From Aurantiochytrium sp. KH105 (lineage: Eukaryota > Sar > Bigyra > Thraustochytrida > Thraustochytriidae), in NCBI GenBank assembly GCA_003116975.1, contig BGKB01000090.1:62001-126000 (forward strand): 64,000 bases of DNA. Reading direction: 5' to 3'. Of the stretch, positions 19,601-29,700 are shown piece after piece. Position 1 is the stretch's first letter. Every line of letters starts with the position of its first letter. Position numbers and translations under genes: made by a program. The notes beneath the pieces are model-generated. The model searched no databases. It saw nothing but the letters and a program-made list of their open reading frames with translations, and had not been told where the DNA came from.

Positions 19601-22109
19601 CGTGCGCCTCGAGTCGCCCAGCATGCAATCCAAGAAAAGCACGTGTTCGTGGGTCAGTGGCCAAATCTACGGGCGTCCGTCCTTCATCGTCTTTCGCAAA
19701 GACGGATGCGCCAGCACGAACTAACAGCACAACAATTTCAAAGCGCGTATCCCCTGCATGGCGCGCCGCGATGTGGAGACATGACAACCCTTGCTCATTT
19801 CGTGTATCGACTGCAAAGTCGCCCAGCGCGTCCATCGCCCTGAGCTCCGATGCGACGTCCACGTGGGTTTCGCCTTCGGCAGGATCTTCCTTCTCGGGCG
19901 TTCGTTTTGCTTTGGCGAGAGGCGAGTCAGCTTTCTTGTTGGCTTCACGGGCCTTGCGGACCTGTTTAAACATGCGAAGCTTGTGTTTCTCGAGAGCGTG
20001 CATTTTCCGTGCCTTGGCCGGATTCTCAAAGGTCCCAAGAATGCGGCGCACGGCCTCCAGGTCGCCCAGGTCGACGGCTTCGTGCAATGGCGTATCATGG
20101 CGTGGCGCCAAGGTAGGATCCCGCGTGCGCGTCATCCATGTCGACAGTGTGGAAATGTCGGACGTGTCCTCCACGCGCCATTGGGAAGGGAGCGCAGAAC
20201 CAGCTTCCAAGCAGTCTCGCAATTGCTGTGCAGTGGTAAAGCCGTGTGGCGCAGTTTTTGCAATCTTGCCATGCCTCCCTCGCCGGTTGCACAGCCAGTT
20301 CGCCCACGCAGCAAAAGCAATACGCTGCAAGCGTCGTGCCTCGGCGCGTAAATACACAAAGCGAGCATAGGTCCAGCGACGACGTCCTTCGCAGACGCGA
20401 CGCCATGCCCACCACGCGCGAACGAAATACACGTGTGCAGCGTCCTGCTTCCACATGAACACAGCGTGCAAGGCAACCTGGACGCTTCGCACGCTGCCGG
20501 AAGCGAGAATGGCGTCATTCCGGATCATGCGCAAGGACTCGGCGTCCTCGTAACGCTGCTTCCATTTCTGCAAAACGACGCGCTTCGTGTCGGAACGCAT
20601 GTTGAGCGCAAGAAATCGCTTTACAACACGAAGTCGCACCTTGCGTTTGGTCCACTCGTACCATGTGACAAGAACACGCCTCGTTTGCCGCAAAAGGCTA
20701 CCGCGCTGTCGTGCGTGAGCAAACCAGTGCTTGAGAACGTAATACTGACGCGATTCCTCGTACTGTTGCTTGGCTAGTGCCTCATTGTCGCGTTTCTTCT
20801 GCCGCCGTTTGCGAAACGAGCAGAGTTTACGGAAAAATCGCAATAAAAGCATGCGTGGGGCCCGAGTTGCTGCGTGCGCTTTGAGTAGTGACATTCTGGC
20901 AAAGTTCTCAAGCCATTCATCCCACAACGGAAAGTCCATCTCGTATACTGGAGTTGGCTCGTTCATGCGACGACTGCGCCGAAAAGCCGACCATCGACGC
21001 CACATTTCAAAAATGATTTGTCGACGCTCGCCGACCCAGAGCTTGACATCGCGACGGCGCTTGGAGAGTCTTTTCATACGCAACAAGTGCATTCCAGCTT
21101 GAATCCGCCGTAGTGCTGTGAGTCTCATAAAGACTTTCCAGCCCAAGACCGCCTGTCGTTTCTGATTACGCTCCGCCATTTGTCGTACACGCACCCACAT
21201 CCTCTCCTGCTCCTCCTTTTCGAGCGCGGCTCTTCGTTGACGTGGGTCCATGAAGAGCTGTGTCGAAATTTCTTCGACCATGTTTGAGTCTTGCATCTGG
21301 TTTGGTTGAGCTGCTTTCCCTGTGATCGCCGCGGCTTTTGATTGTGGCGAGCTTGCGCTTGAAGCCATCGTTGACCTTGCCATTGATATCTTGCGTCGTT
21401 CCATACGCACAAGAAGCTTGCTCATGAGCACGTCATTGTGGCCTTTGGTCATTTGCATGATGAGTTTACGCGCAGCCACGCCTTCATCCTTGGCCGTACG
21501 CCAACGATAGATGAATCGACGTCTCACGAAACGACGTAGAACACTCTCGGCCTTGACAAAGAACACCCATCCTCGCAGAAACTGTGCACGTATTGCGCGA
21601 CGACGTCGTTGCACACGGAGAAACTTGACGCGACGGACGCGCATGCGCCACCATGTTTGCACCCGGCACGCTGCCTCTTGCGCTCGATGTTGGTATTTAT
21701 ATGTGAGCAAGAACTTTTCGATTTCTGCGGCGCCGAAGCGGTCTACGACCTGATCCTGGCCGCGTGACTTGGCGTATCGCAAAATTTGATGCGCGTCTTC
21801 TTCGACACGATCGTCTTCGAGTCCGTCAAAACGCGCCATGGCGTGCTTTGGTGCAGAAATACGGCAAAGCGTCACCTGAGATGACGCCTCTTTCTCCTGA
21901 TGCTGTCCATGTTGCAAGTTGCCATGCCCACCATCGATTTGCCGTAGGCTTTTTTTGACGCCGAGCGCGCTCTCGAGGATTTCAACGCGCGTTTGCGCGT
22001 ACGCGAGCGCAGTCTCCAGAGCGCGTAGCTCTTGTGCATCGTCGCGACTGCTCGCTGCTTGGTTCGGCGCGCCACCGCTCGACCCGCCACGAAGATGACT
22101 GTGCTGCAT
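15009..22109 (-). CDS. Giant IQ/Sfi1-like, ankyrin and coiled-coil protein
   Basis: 2366 residues if started at ATG 22109 (MQHSHLRGG); the frame stays open upstream, but only from a GTG. In order it has a short coiled coil, then an IQ-like stretch (AACRVQTWWRMRVRRVKFLRVQ). About 450 residues of Trp/Arg-rich helices follow, such as FIYRWRTAKD, AVLGWKVFMR and VVLQKWKQRYEDAE, spaced like centrin-binding Sfi1 repeats. Ankyrin repeats come next (TPLHEAVDLGDLEAVRRIL, LSCLHIAARHAGDTRFEIVVLL). After them lie a long coiled coil (about nt 18050-18600), acidic low-complexity blocks and a (Pro-Ser)n tract coded by a GGCTCG repeat. The combination suggests a cytoskeletal, centrosomal or basal-body scaffold, but I do not recognise a named family. 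No intron is evident. Confidence 0.75.
16574..16621. repeat. GGCTCG hexanucleotide repeat, 8 copies, inside coding sequence
   Basis: Eight perfect copies of GGCTCG. Read on the minus strand in frame they encode an alternating Pro-Ser tract in the giant scaffold protein. Multiples of six keep the frame, so copy number could vary between strains without breaking the gene. Confidence 0.95.
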
Positions 22110-22497
22110 CGCGCCTTGCGGTTGAGGCTTCGCCTCGCCAGGCGGGCACGCCCCAACGTCGCGCGCGCGCGCGCAGCTGCAAGAGGTGCACCAAGGCTTT
22201 GCCTGCCTCGCCAAGTTTCCGACCAAAACGGTGTGTACCACAATTTTTTTTTTCCATGTTTCAATTTTTCCAATGTTCCGTTGGCGCGCATTTCGGAGCC
22301 CGTGTCAGTGCAACTAGTAGTATGCTATCACGGCGATGTGGCACTGAGCAGTTTGATTTCTTCCCTAGTACCTCCTGCCTGGACTCTTCAGCTCGCCTGG
22401 CAGTCAGCAAGCCAGCCAAGCAAGAAGCAGACCCAGCCAGACTCGGAAGAAGAACGAAAAGAAACATTTAAACGCTGGCAAGCTTTGCAAATTGTGA
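22110..22497. promoter_or_regulatory. Promoter region of giant gene and 3' flank of HORMA gene
   Basis: Both neighbours are on the minus strand. The segment near 22110-22260 is probably the 5' region of the giant gene and includes a T-run at about 22243-22252. The rest is likely the HORMA gene 3' UTR. No other gene is seen. Confidence 0.35.
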
Positions 22498-24295
22498 TCA
22501 ATGACGACGGCGCTTTTGTGGGGCTTTGCCTGCGTTCGACGGGCAGCGGAGAGGACGCTTTGAGCGAGACAGCTTCGGGACGTTCTCGCGCTCGCTTTCG
22601 AAGCTGTTCTGTGACCAAACAGCACGAGCAGGATCCGTTGCTGGTGTCAGCTCACGCTCCGCAAGAGGCGGACGAGCCAATGGCTCAAGCTCAGCCTCGT
22701 AGCGTGCAAGAAACTCAGCCTGCAATGCTGCATCCAGAGATGTTGCCCACTCCGTTTGCTTGAGCGCTGCTCTCGGGCTCAGAAAGCGTTTCTTGGCACG
22801 AAGCGATCGGGCAAACGAGGCATACATGCGCTCTTTCTCCTTGCCCCAAGGAGCTCTCGCCCCCTGTGCTTGCGACCCGCTTGACTCGCTTGCGGTGTCA
22901 TCGCTTTGATGAGCGGGAGTAATGCGTGTTTTGTCAAAGAATGAAGATGCAAGTTGGTCCGCTTCCTCCTCATCGTCGTCTTGATCATCAAGTTCGCAAT
23001 CTTCCGCGCTCACTACAGTCTTTTTCGTTCGCTGTGGCTTGTCATCTTTGTGCTCTTCTTGGGCCTCGCTGCAGGAACGCACTTTGACTTCCATTGCGTG
23101 GTAGCCGGTGTCGGCACCTCCTTGGCGCAAGGTGGCCACCGGGGACTTGAACTGCGCAGCATTCGAAAAGGGTCAGCTCGCATGTCTCCAAGGACAAATC
23201 ATCGCAAGAGAGAGGCTGATGAGTACTTACGACGGGCACGGGGCCAGAACTTGCGCTCTCAAAGAGCGGGGGCTCATACGACTCCGGAGTGTGGTCGTGG
23301 TATGTAAGGTAAAAGGTAATCCACTTGGCGTCGGGTAGAGGCTGTCGACGATTTTGGTTGGTTCGTTGTCAGAGAGCCAGACATTCAAACAATTCCTCAA
23401 TCAGCCAATTAGTCGTTTCGCCCATCATATGGATACGCGTGGAAATACGGAGGCAAGATTAAACGTACCGGCAGTCCAGCCATGGTGCTTGTGAGTGTCT
23501 TGATCAGAGCTCGAGTCTGTTGGACGACTTGATCTCGAGTCATTCTCGTTGCCGACATCGACGCCGCAAGGCCCTTGCTTGTTTTGCGCATCGCCTTAGC
23601 AATCTCACTCTCAGGCTCTTCTGAAATGATGCGGCCTTTGTCATAGTCGACTCGAAAGGCGTAAGATTCAACGATGCTGCTTACCTATCGAGTGTGTCAC
23701 GGTGACAGGGCTTCATTCATCAGTCTTTCATTGGTTCACAACGCAGAAGACTACCTGGAGGCAAGCTTGCCACCTCCATCCCCCTCTCTCCAATTAAAGC
23801 CGCTCAAAAGAACGTACGGTGTCCAAAGGATCAGCGTCGTGGATGTTGAGCATAATGCGGTCGACAAAACCCTTTTGAAAAGCGTCGAATACACCCTTTT
23901 CCAGATAGTCCATGAACATTTTGGCGCCACTGTCCTTGCGCGCCGGGTTGAGAATTTTCAAATCGATTCCACACTGGTCGAGAGATCGAGTCAGCACAAA
24001 ATCGAATAGGCCAACCATGGTCAGATCAACTTTCTTGATCGTGCGCAATGCAACAAGAAACGTACGTAGTCACGGTCCTTGAAGTCCTCGAGCGGGAAAA
24101 GACTTCTTTGAAAGGCAACCGCGGAGGTCATGATACGGATACTGTTCCTGTGAACGCTGACCAGATTAGTGTTCTCCTGTCACTGGAGAGAAAAAGCATC
24201 AAGGGTCTGCGCACGTACCTTACTGCTGCCGTGCTGGTCTTGAGGGAAGCAATCGTTTGCTGCTTGGCATCTTGCTTGGGCCTTATCGCTTGCAT
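22498..24295 (-). CDS. HORMA-domain protein, HOP1/HORMAD-like (six exons)
   Basis: Exons in transcript order are 24295-24219, 24147-24066, 23973-23818, 23684-23469, 23341-23231 and 23151-22498, about 431 residues, with introns of 71-133 bases. All but one donor are GTACGT and the last is GTAAGT. Joined, the first ~240 residues follow the HORMAD order: TSAVAFQRSLFP (family: SCITYLRGIFP), DRDYCGIDLKIL, FMDYLEKGVFDAFQKGFVDRIML, SSIVESYAFRVDYDKG, and GLPPLPDAKWITFYLTYHDHTP (family: ELPPLP...LYYYDEVTPPDYQPP). HORMA proteins of this class build meiotic chromosome axes and steer recombination checkpoints. The C-terminal ~200 residues are acidic and disordered, where family members carry closure motifs. 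For intron 1, an alternative donor at 24223 with acceptor at 24177 is also in frame; the CTAAT branch site favours the chosen model. Confidence 0.88.
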
Positions 24296-24733
24296 TTTCA
24301 AAACTTTCTCCTCTTTCTTGCTCGAGAAGGTTGCGCAGTGCAATTTCCCGCCACGACGATTTGTAGACGCAACCGAACAGCTGGCAATCTTTTGGCGCAC
24401 AAGCTCTTTCCCACTCCACCTTCCTCTCTCCGCGATACACGTATCGTGCTGCTCTCCCTCACGCTCCTCGCAAGTCGCTCGACCGCTGAGGGTTTTACAG
24501 TTTTGAATTTGAATTTGAATTTGGATTTGGATTTGAATTCGAACTTTGGCTGTCCCTGGAGTGGCCGTGAACAACCCTTTTTCTGAGGTGCGCAACTCAT
24601 TTTTCTTGGCCTTCCCGTTGATTTCGCCAAACTCCTGCGAATGTCATGGATAAAAATCTAAACGACCTCGCGCGCCCAGGCCGTGTGCGTTGGCGCTGGC
24701 GCGCCGCAAACCGCGAAGCCGATCCGCGAGGCT
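24296..24733. promoter_or_regulatory. Divergent promoter, HORMA gene (-) / glycosyltransferase (+)
   Basis: 438 bases between two divergent starts. It holds a TTTGAA/TTTGGA hexamer array (24502-24543) and a TATA-like ATAAAAATCTAAA around 24651-24663, about 70-80 bases before the glycosyltransferase ATG. No gene is evident inside. Confidence 0.4.
24502..24543. repeat. TTTGAA hexamer array, about 7 copies
   Basis: Copies read TTTGAA x3, TTTGGA x2, TTTGAA, TTCGAA. It lies in the shared promoter between the HORMA and glycosyltransferase genes, about 210 bases from one start and 190 from the other. Confidence 0.9.
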
Positions 24734-26707
24734 ATGCGCTGCCGCTCGCGTCAACGTGCACCGCGTGAGCGTAAAGGCTCTCGCTCGAGAAAGCGACCAT
24801 GGGCTTGGGCGTTTGCTGCGATATTACTACGAGCGGTGGCCGGCCTGGAAACCGTGCAACTCCAGGTGCAGGGGTGGAGAGACCTTCGTGCTGCTGAGGA
24901 TGCAGGAGACAGCGTCTGTTTGATCACCTCATTCGGTCAGACGTCCTGTATGCGCGCGCAGAGGGACATGCGCTTTGACGCCCCAATATCGGACGAGACG
25001 AACGAGTTCCATATTCGCGACGCCGACGAAGCAAACTTTAGACGAATTTGGTGGCGCCCGGCTGCACCATCCACCGCTTCAATGAAGAAAAGCCCATCTT
25101 GTCGCTTCGAGCGCATCTCACCGCGCTTCGGCGCAACGATAAGACCAGAGGATGCGCCAGTTGTGTTAAAATTTGCTCTCTATGACTGTGCTCCTGTTGC
25201 CCAGAAACATGCGAGCGTATCCATACGCCACATGAAGCGTAGTGCATCGTGGGTCCCAATCGATGCTGGACTCTCGTGTGAAAAGGTTTCAGGCGACTGC
25301 TCGGGCCTTGTCACCTTGCATCAAATTCTTCCTGGAACGCACAGTTTTCAGATTCGCGCGGGTTCTTTCTCTCCAATTCCGCTCTTCATGATTGAGACAA
25401 TTCCTTCTAGTATAGCACGTCTAGGCATTGGGGGCGAAATTGAGTTTGAAGAGGGAGCACATGAGGCATTGGAAAAATTCGAGACAACCAACGTCACGGG
25501 CAAAAGCATGATGCAAATCGTCTTGGTGGGCACACTGAACTGGGACGGTCAGAAAGTCATTTGGTCGAGCCTTTTACGCGCGCTCCAACAGAAAGCAAGC
25601 GTCAGTTCAACATTTGTGAGCTTTACTGACCGAGGCCACAAACACGGTCAGCATCACGGACCATTCCTTAATATTCTTGAGGAAGTAGGCGCTTGGTTCG
25701 ATCACGTTCCACTTGAGCTAAACGTGCCACGCGAAGACATTCCACTCACGAATCTTCTTCGCGTCCTCGTAGACTCAATCAAGAACCTCACGGCAAGACT
25801 ACAGTGCACCGGGCAATCATGCAGAACGCAGTGCTCAGCTTTGCTGCATCGCCAATGTACCTTATATCTTCCTGCATTTGGAGTGGATCTCATTCATCGC
25901 ATGGTTGGTGCCTTTGAAGGCGCTGACATTCTCTTTTTTGCAAACAGCAAGGAATTTACAGACGTCCTCCTCGTAGAGACAGCACGTCTGGCAGGTATTG
26001 GGCGCATCATCATGGACTTGCCCAATACGGACCCGCACCCCGAGATCAGCCCAGATATTGTTGTTGCCCCCTCGCGGGCAACGCTTCGTGAAATTTCAGT
26101 GAAGCGTCTCGCCGGCGCTAAAATGGTAATTTATCCAGGCGCTGACCTCGACCGTTTTGCTATTGCGCAAAACGTCAGGCTGCCTCCGCGTTGCGTGATC
26201 GGCTTTGTTGCGCGTCTCGAGCCAGAAAAGTCTGCAGGACTATTTATCGACATGGTGACAAAGTTGCACACTACTGCATGCGACTTTGTCATTGTCGGAG
26301 ACGGATCAATGTTTTCCTCGCTTCGCATGCTCGCGCGTAAACTTGGCGTGCAGCACAAGATACACTTTACGGGCATGCTCCACGGAGACGCCTTGCCGTT
26401 CATGATGGCTCGCATGTATGTCATCGTGAATCCTTCCACATCCGAGACCGAGACATTTTGCATTGTCAATATTGAAGCTATGGCCCTTGGAATACCGCTC
26501 GTGAGTTTTGGCGCAGGTGGAGTCTCAGACTACCTGGAGCATGGCGTCAACGGCATCCTTGTTGATGAAGTCAGTGGTCACGGTCTCGCGCGCGGCGTAC
26601 AACTTGCTCTGAAGATGCGAGATGTGCTTTCCATCGGTGCGCGAAAGACAGCCCGAAAGTTTAGTCTCGCGTCAATGACCGCAAAGTACCTTTCTTTCGT
26701 TGAGTAG
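24734..26707 (+). CDS. Membrane-anchored GT4-like glycosyltransferase
   Basis: 657 residues from the first in-frame ATG (24734). A basic N-terminus (RSRQRAPRERKGSRSRKR) precedes one hydrophobic segment (WAWAFAAILLRAVAGLE, about residues 25-40), the layout of a type II Golgi or ER signal anchor. The C-terminal part has the GT-B retaining fold of family GT4: VIGFVARLEPEKSAGLFIDM, VIVGDGSMFSSLRMLARKLG, IHFTGMLHGDALPFMM, and the donor-binding ETFCIVNIEAMALGIPLV with the E-x7-E glutamates, then GGVSDYLEHGVNGILV. It should transfer a nucleotide-activated sugar; donor and acceptor are not predictable. The middle ~250 residues have no family I recognise. Its stop lies 75 bases from the convergent GPCR stop. 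Confidence 0.8.
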   Translation: MRCRSRQRAPRERKGSRSRKRPWAWAFAAILLRAVAGLETVQLQVQGWRDLRAAEDAGDSVCLITSFGQTSCMRAQRDMRFDAPISDETNEFHIRDADEANFRRIWWRPAAPSTASMKKSPSCRFERISPRFGATIRPEDAPVVLKFALYDCAPVAQKHASVSIRHMKRSASWVPIDAGLSCEKVSGDCSGLVTLHQILPGTHSFQIRAGSFSPIPLFMIETIPSSIARLGIGGEIEFEEGAHEALEKFETTNVTGKSMMQIVLVGTLNWDGQKVIWSSLLRALQQKASVSSTFVSFTDRGHKHGQHHGPFLNILEEVGAWFDHVPLELNVPREDIPLTNLLRVLVDSIKNLTARLQCTGQSCRTQCSALLHRQCTLYLPAFGVDLIHRMVGAFEGADILFFANSKEFTDVLLVETARLAGIGRIIMDLPNTDPHPEISPDIVVAPSRATLREISVKRLAGAKMVIYPGADLDRFAIAQNVRLPPRCVIGFVARLEPEKSAGLFIDMVTKLHTTACDFVIVGDGSMFSSLRMLARKLGVQHKIHFTGMLHGDALPFMMARMYVIVNPSTSETETFCIVNIEAMALGIPLVSFGAGGVSDYLEHGVNGILVDEVSGHGLARGVQLALKMRDVLSIGARKTARKFSLASMTAKYLSFVE

Positions 26708-26782
26708 TGAGGCAGATGTTGGTATTTGCATGAACACAACTGGAGTAGAAAATGAGGAAAAATTACTGATTGGCCAAGTCAG

Positions 26783-29700
26783 CTAGATCGCGGACTTGTA
26801 AATGGGTTCAAGATTTGCCTGGTCATCATCGTCGGAGTCGGGGTCAATCCAGTCCGAGGCAATGGGCCGAATTGACAGTGTGGAGAGCCCATCCACGGGA
26901 GTCACTGCAAAACCCAACGTCTTGGGCCGCTGTTCCGATTGAGGTTGGGCTGCCTGCCGTTTGGCCGGAAAAGGATGATGTGGAGATCCAGCCGGCGAAT
27001 TGACGGGGCTCACCTTGGCCTCGTACGTTTCGTCAATTTCCAGAGATCGGCGCAAAGCGTTGGTCTTGGATCCCTGCACAAAGACGAGCTTGGGGAAAAA
27101 TACGATAAAGAGTGCTGTGAAGCTGCTGACAAGCGCAAAGACAGAGACCAAAGCAAAACGGGCCGAAGAAGAGCTTTCCACCAGAAAGAGAATCGGCACC
27201 AGGAATGCATAGGGTACAATGGCCGCAAGTAGTGCGATACTCACATAACGCGCCTCGCTAAAGGCGGTCTTATAGTTGATTGTTCGGAATGCGTACAATG
27301 CCCCAATTGTAGCTGTCGAGCCATGGATGGCGAGCAACAGCAAAATGTATGTCGTAAAGTGCGCCGATGTACACTGTCCCGAGCTCTTGACCGGAAAGCC
27401 CATTGCGTCTGTGACAACGTCTTTGCGCGAGAATACAGGCGGGTCGTGGAGCATCCAAATGAAGCAAATGACCGCGTCGAGGCCCAAAAAGCATCCGCAC
27501 GTTCGCACGAGCTGCCGTTTTGTTACAGTGATACGGCGCAATGGCTGCCCTTGATAATCCGCAAGCGTCTTTCGAAGTTTGGCGAGGAGCGGACTAAAGC
27601 TCAACACAAAGCCAAGGCAATATGTCACGATGTTGGCCATGCAGCCTACGTCCGCCAACGCGTTGCCCCCCGATGCGTCCGCGCGGTCCGCTGGAGAGTC
27701 TTCAATTCCATGCAGAGCCACGTTGATCCCAATAAAGAAAATTCCTGCAAGAAAAACGCCCAAGAAGCGGCCTTGTGCAATTTGCAGTACGATATGCGCT
27801 CGATTTCGGACAACCCAAACTGCCAGGCTACCTGTGACAAGCAAAAGCAGACCAACAGCTCCAAGCCCGACAACGAAGAGTGTACGTGGGATGAGCGAGA
27901 GGTCATCTGTGGCTGTGTCGCCCACCTCGAGGGGAAAGGCTGTGGCAACGTCCCATTGTAATGCGCCTTCGTTGGAGTAGAAGCGAGCGTGCACAAGTAC
28001 CGTGTACATTCCCTCGGTGAGGTTGAGAGCTTCGCTTTCAAAGGCGAATCGAAGTGGCGAGGTCTTGTCTTCGCGGCTAAACTGAACCGGAGCAGTGGTC
28101 GAGTATACATCAGTTCCGAGGCCTCGCAGGAGGGGCGTGCAAAAGCGGATGGCTCGATCGCAAAAATGGAAGTTCACGTGCGGAATGTCTGCGCCGTAAA
28201 TGTAGGAGAGAGGATACTCTCCATGGTCACCAAGAGCCACAGGAAAGTCTGGCGAACCAAGCTCTACCTCGGCGCTGACAGGAAAAGCGCCAAGTTCTGA
28301 TCGTCTCGTTAGCCTCTTTGGTCGTCTTGTATATTCAAGACGGATACCGCGGGGGCATATTGGCTCCTGCTCACTCACGAGCTTTAAAGTTTCAAGCACT
28401 GAGTACGACATGCCCGAGGGCACGGCTGCTTTCCAACAGATACTTTCGTCGAAGTTTCCGACGTGGTAGCCGTGCTGCGAAATTTTTGAGGATAAGGCCG
28501 TCTGCGAAGTAGCCAGATGGATTCCCTCGGATGCCATAACATGTACGGCGATCGTTCGAGATGCTGTAATGCGCTGCGCGTCATCCGCGTCGGCAAGAGA
28601 TGCTGATACCATGACCATGAAGTCACCAGACGTTGGAATGAAGAGCGAACCCTCGTAAACTTTATCGTCTGACGCAGAAGAAGGAGAAGGAGAGGAGACA
28701 GCGTTCATGGTGACAAGTTCCACAATACTTTCTGACGTGCACGAAGAGGCTCCGGATCCGCAATACGCGAGATCAGCGGTGGCGAGCGAAGTCCACTCGG
28801 ACGCTGTCACGCTTCCAAGATCGACCCGCAAACGCACTACGCGAGGCACACCTGCCAAAAGACTCGTTGGGCTGTCTTTGACTCGAGTAGCGCCGTCATC
28901 CTTCTTTGGTGTCGCTGCGAATTCGACTTCGAGTGCAAGGCCTTCTGGGCAGCCCTGAGTTTTTCCGAATGATTTACATATAACCCTGTCGCTCTGCGCG
29001 TGGAAATCCTCTCGCGGCGCGTCGGGAAGAGACGGGGAAGAGGAGGTGCCGCCAGGTTGGCTGATGACGCTCGCAATGCTGTAGCGAGCACCGTCGCGGG
29101 TCACTATTTGGCTGTGCACAAGGACAACAGCATCGTCGCCCTCCAAAGTATAGTCGATTTGCGCAGTGTAGGAAGAGCTTGCACTGAGAAGCGTGAAAGC
29201 AACAGCATCGCTTCGAGGATCGCTCAGCGTGCTTCCATCCTCCGTCAGCACAGGAGAACAGTAGTGACGCTGCGACTGTTTGCAGGCCCGCACCTGTACC
29301 GTCGGAAGTTGACTCGCAAAGGCGGTCTCTGGAGTAATGACAGCCGCTTCGCAGTTGCCAATCTCGTTCGGACATGCGTCTGAGCCAACCTCGAGACGAA
29401 CTTTTGCGCGAATGGATGGACCCGCCTTGTCCGTCGATGGACCGTCCACAGTTGTCGTCATCTGTAGCCCCTGTGGACACGACGGCAGCAAGACCGCCTT
29501 GCCTTGATTGTACTTTGCATGCTGAGGATCACTATAGGTGACCCAGCACGAGGGCTCTTGAAGATTGCCAAGATAGTAGCCCGATGCATTGGGAGAAGAG
29601 GAAGTCAAAATGCTGGTCCCGTCGCGCGGAGGCGTCTGCAGTCCATTTGCAAACGTTGCGTTTTGCGAAAACACCCAGGTTTCACCAACCCATTCACCGA

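Noticed and set aside
22141-22241. Extending the giant gene to the GTG at 22241
   Set aside because: GTG starts are not expected in a nuclear eukaryotic gene; the next in-frame ATG at 22109 was used.
24177-24223. 47-base alternative for HORMA intron 1
   Set aside because: In frame, but its donor is GTAAGG and it is shorter than all other introns; the 71-base model has GTACGT, a CTAAT branch and a gap-free fit to HORMAD.
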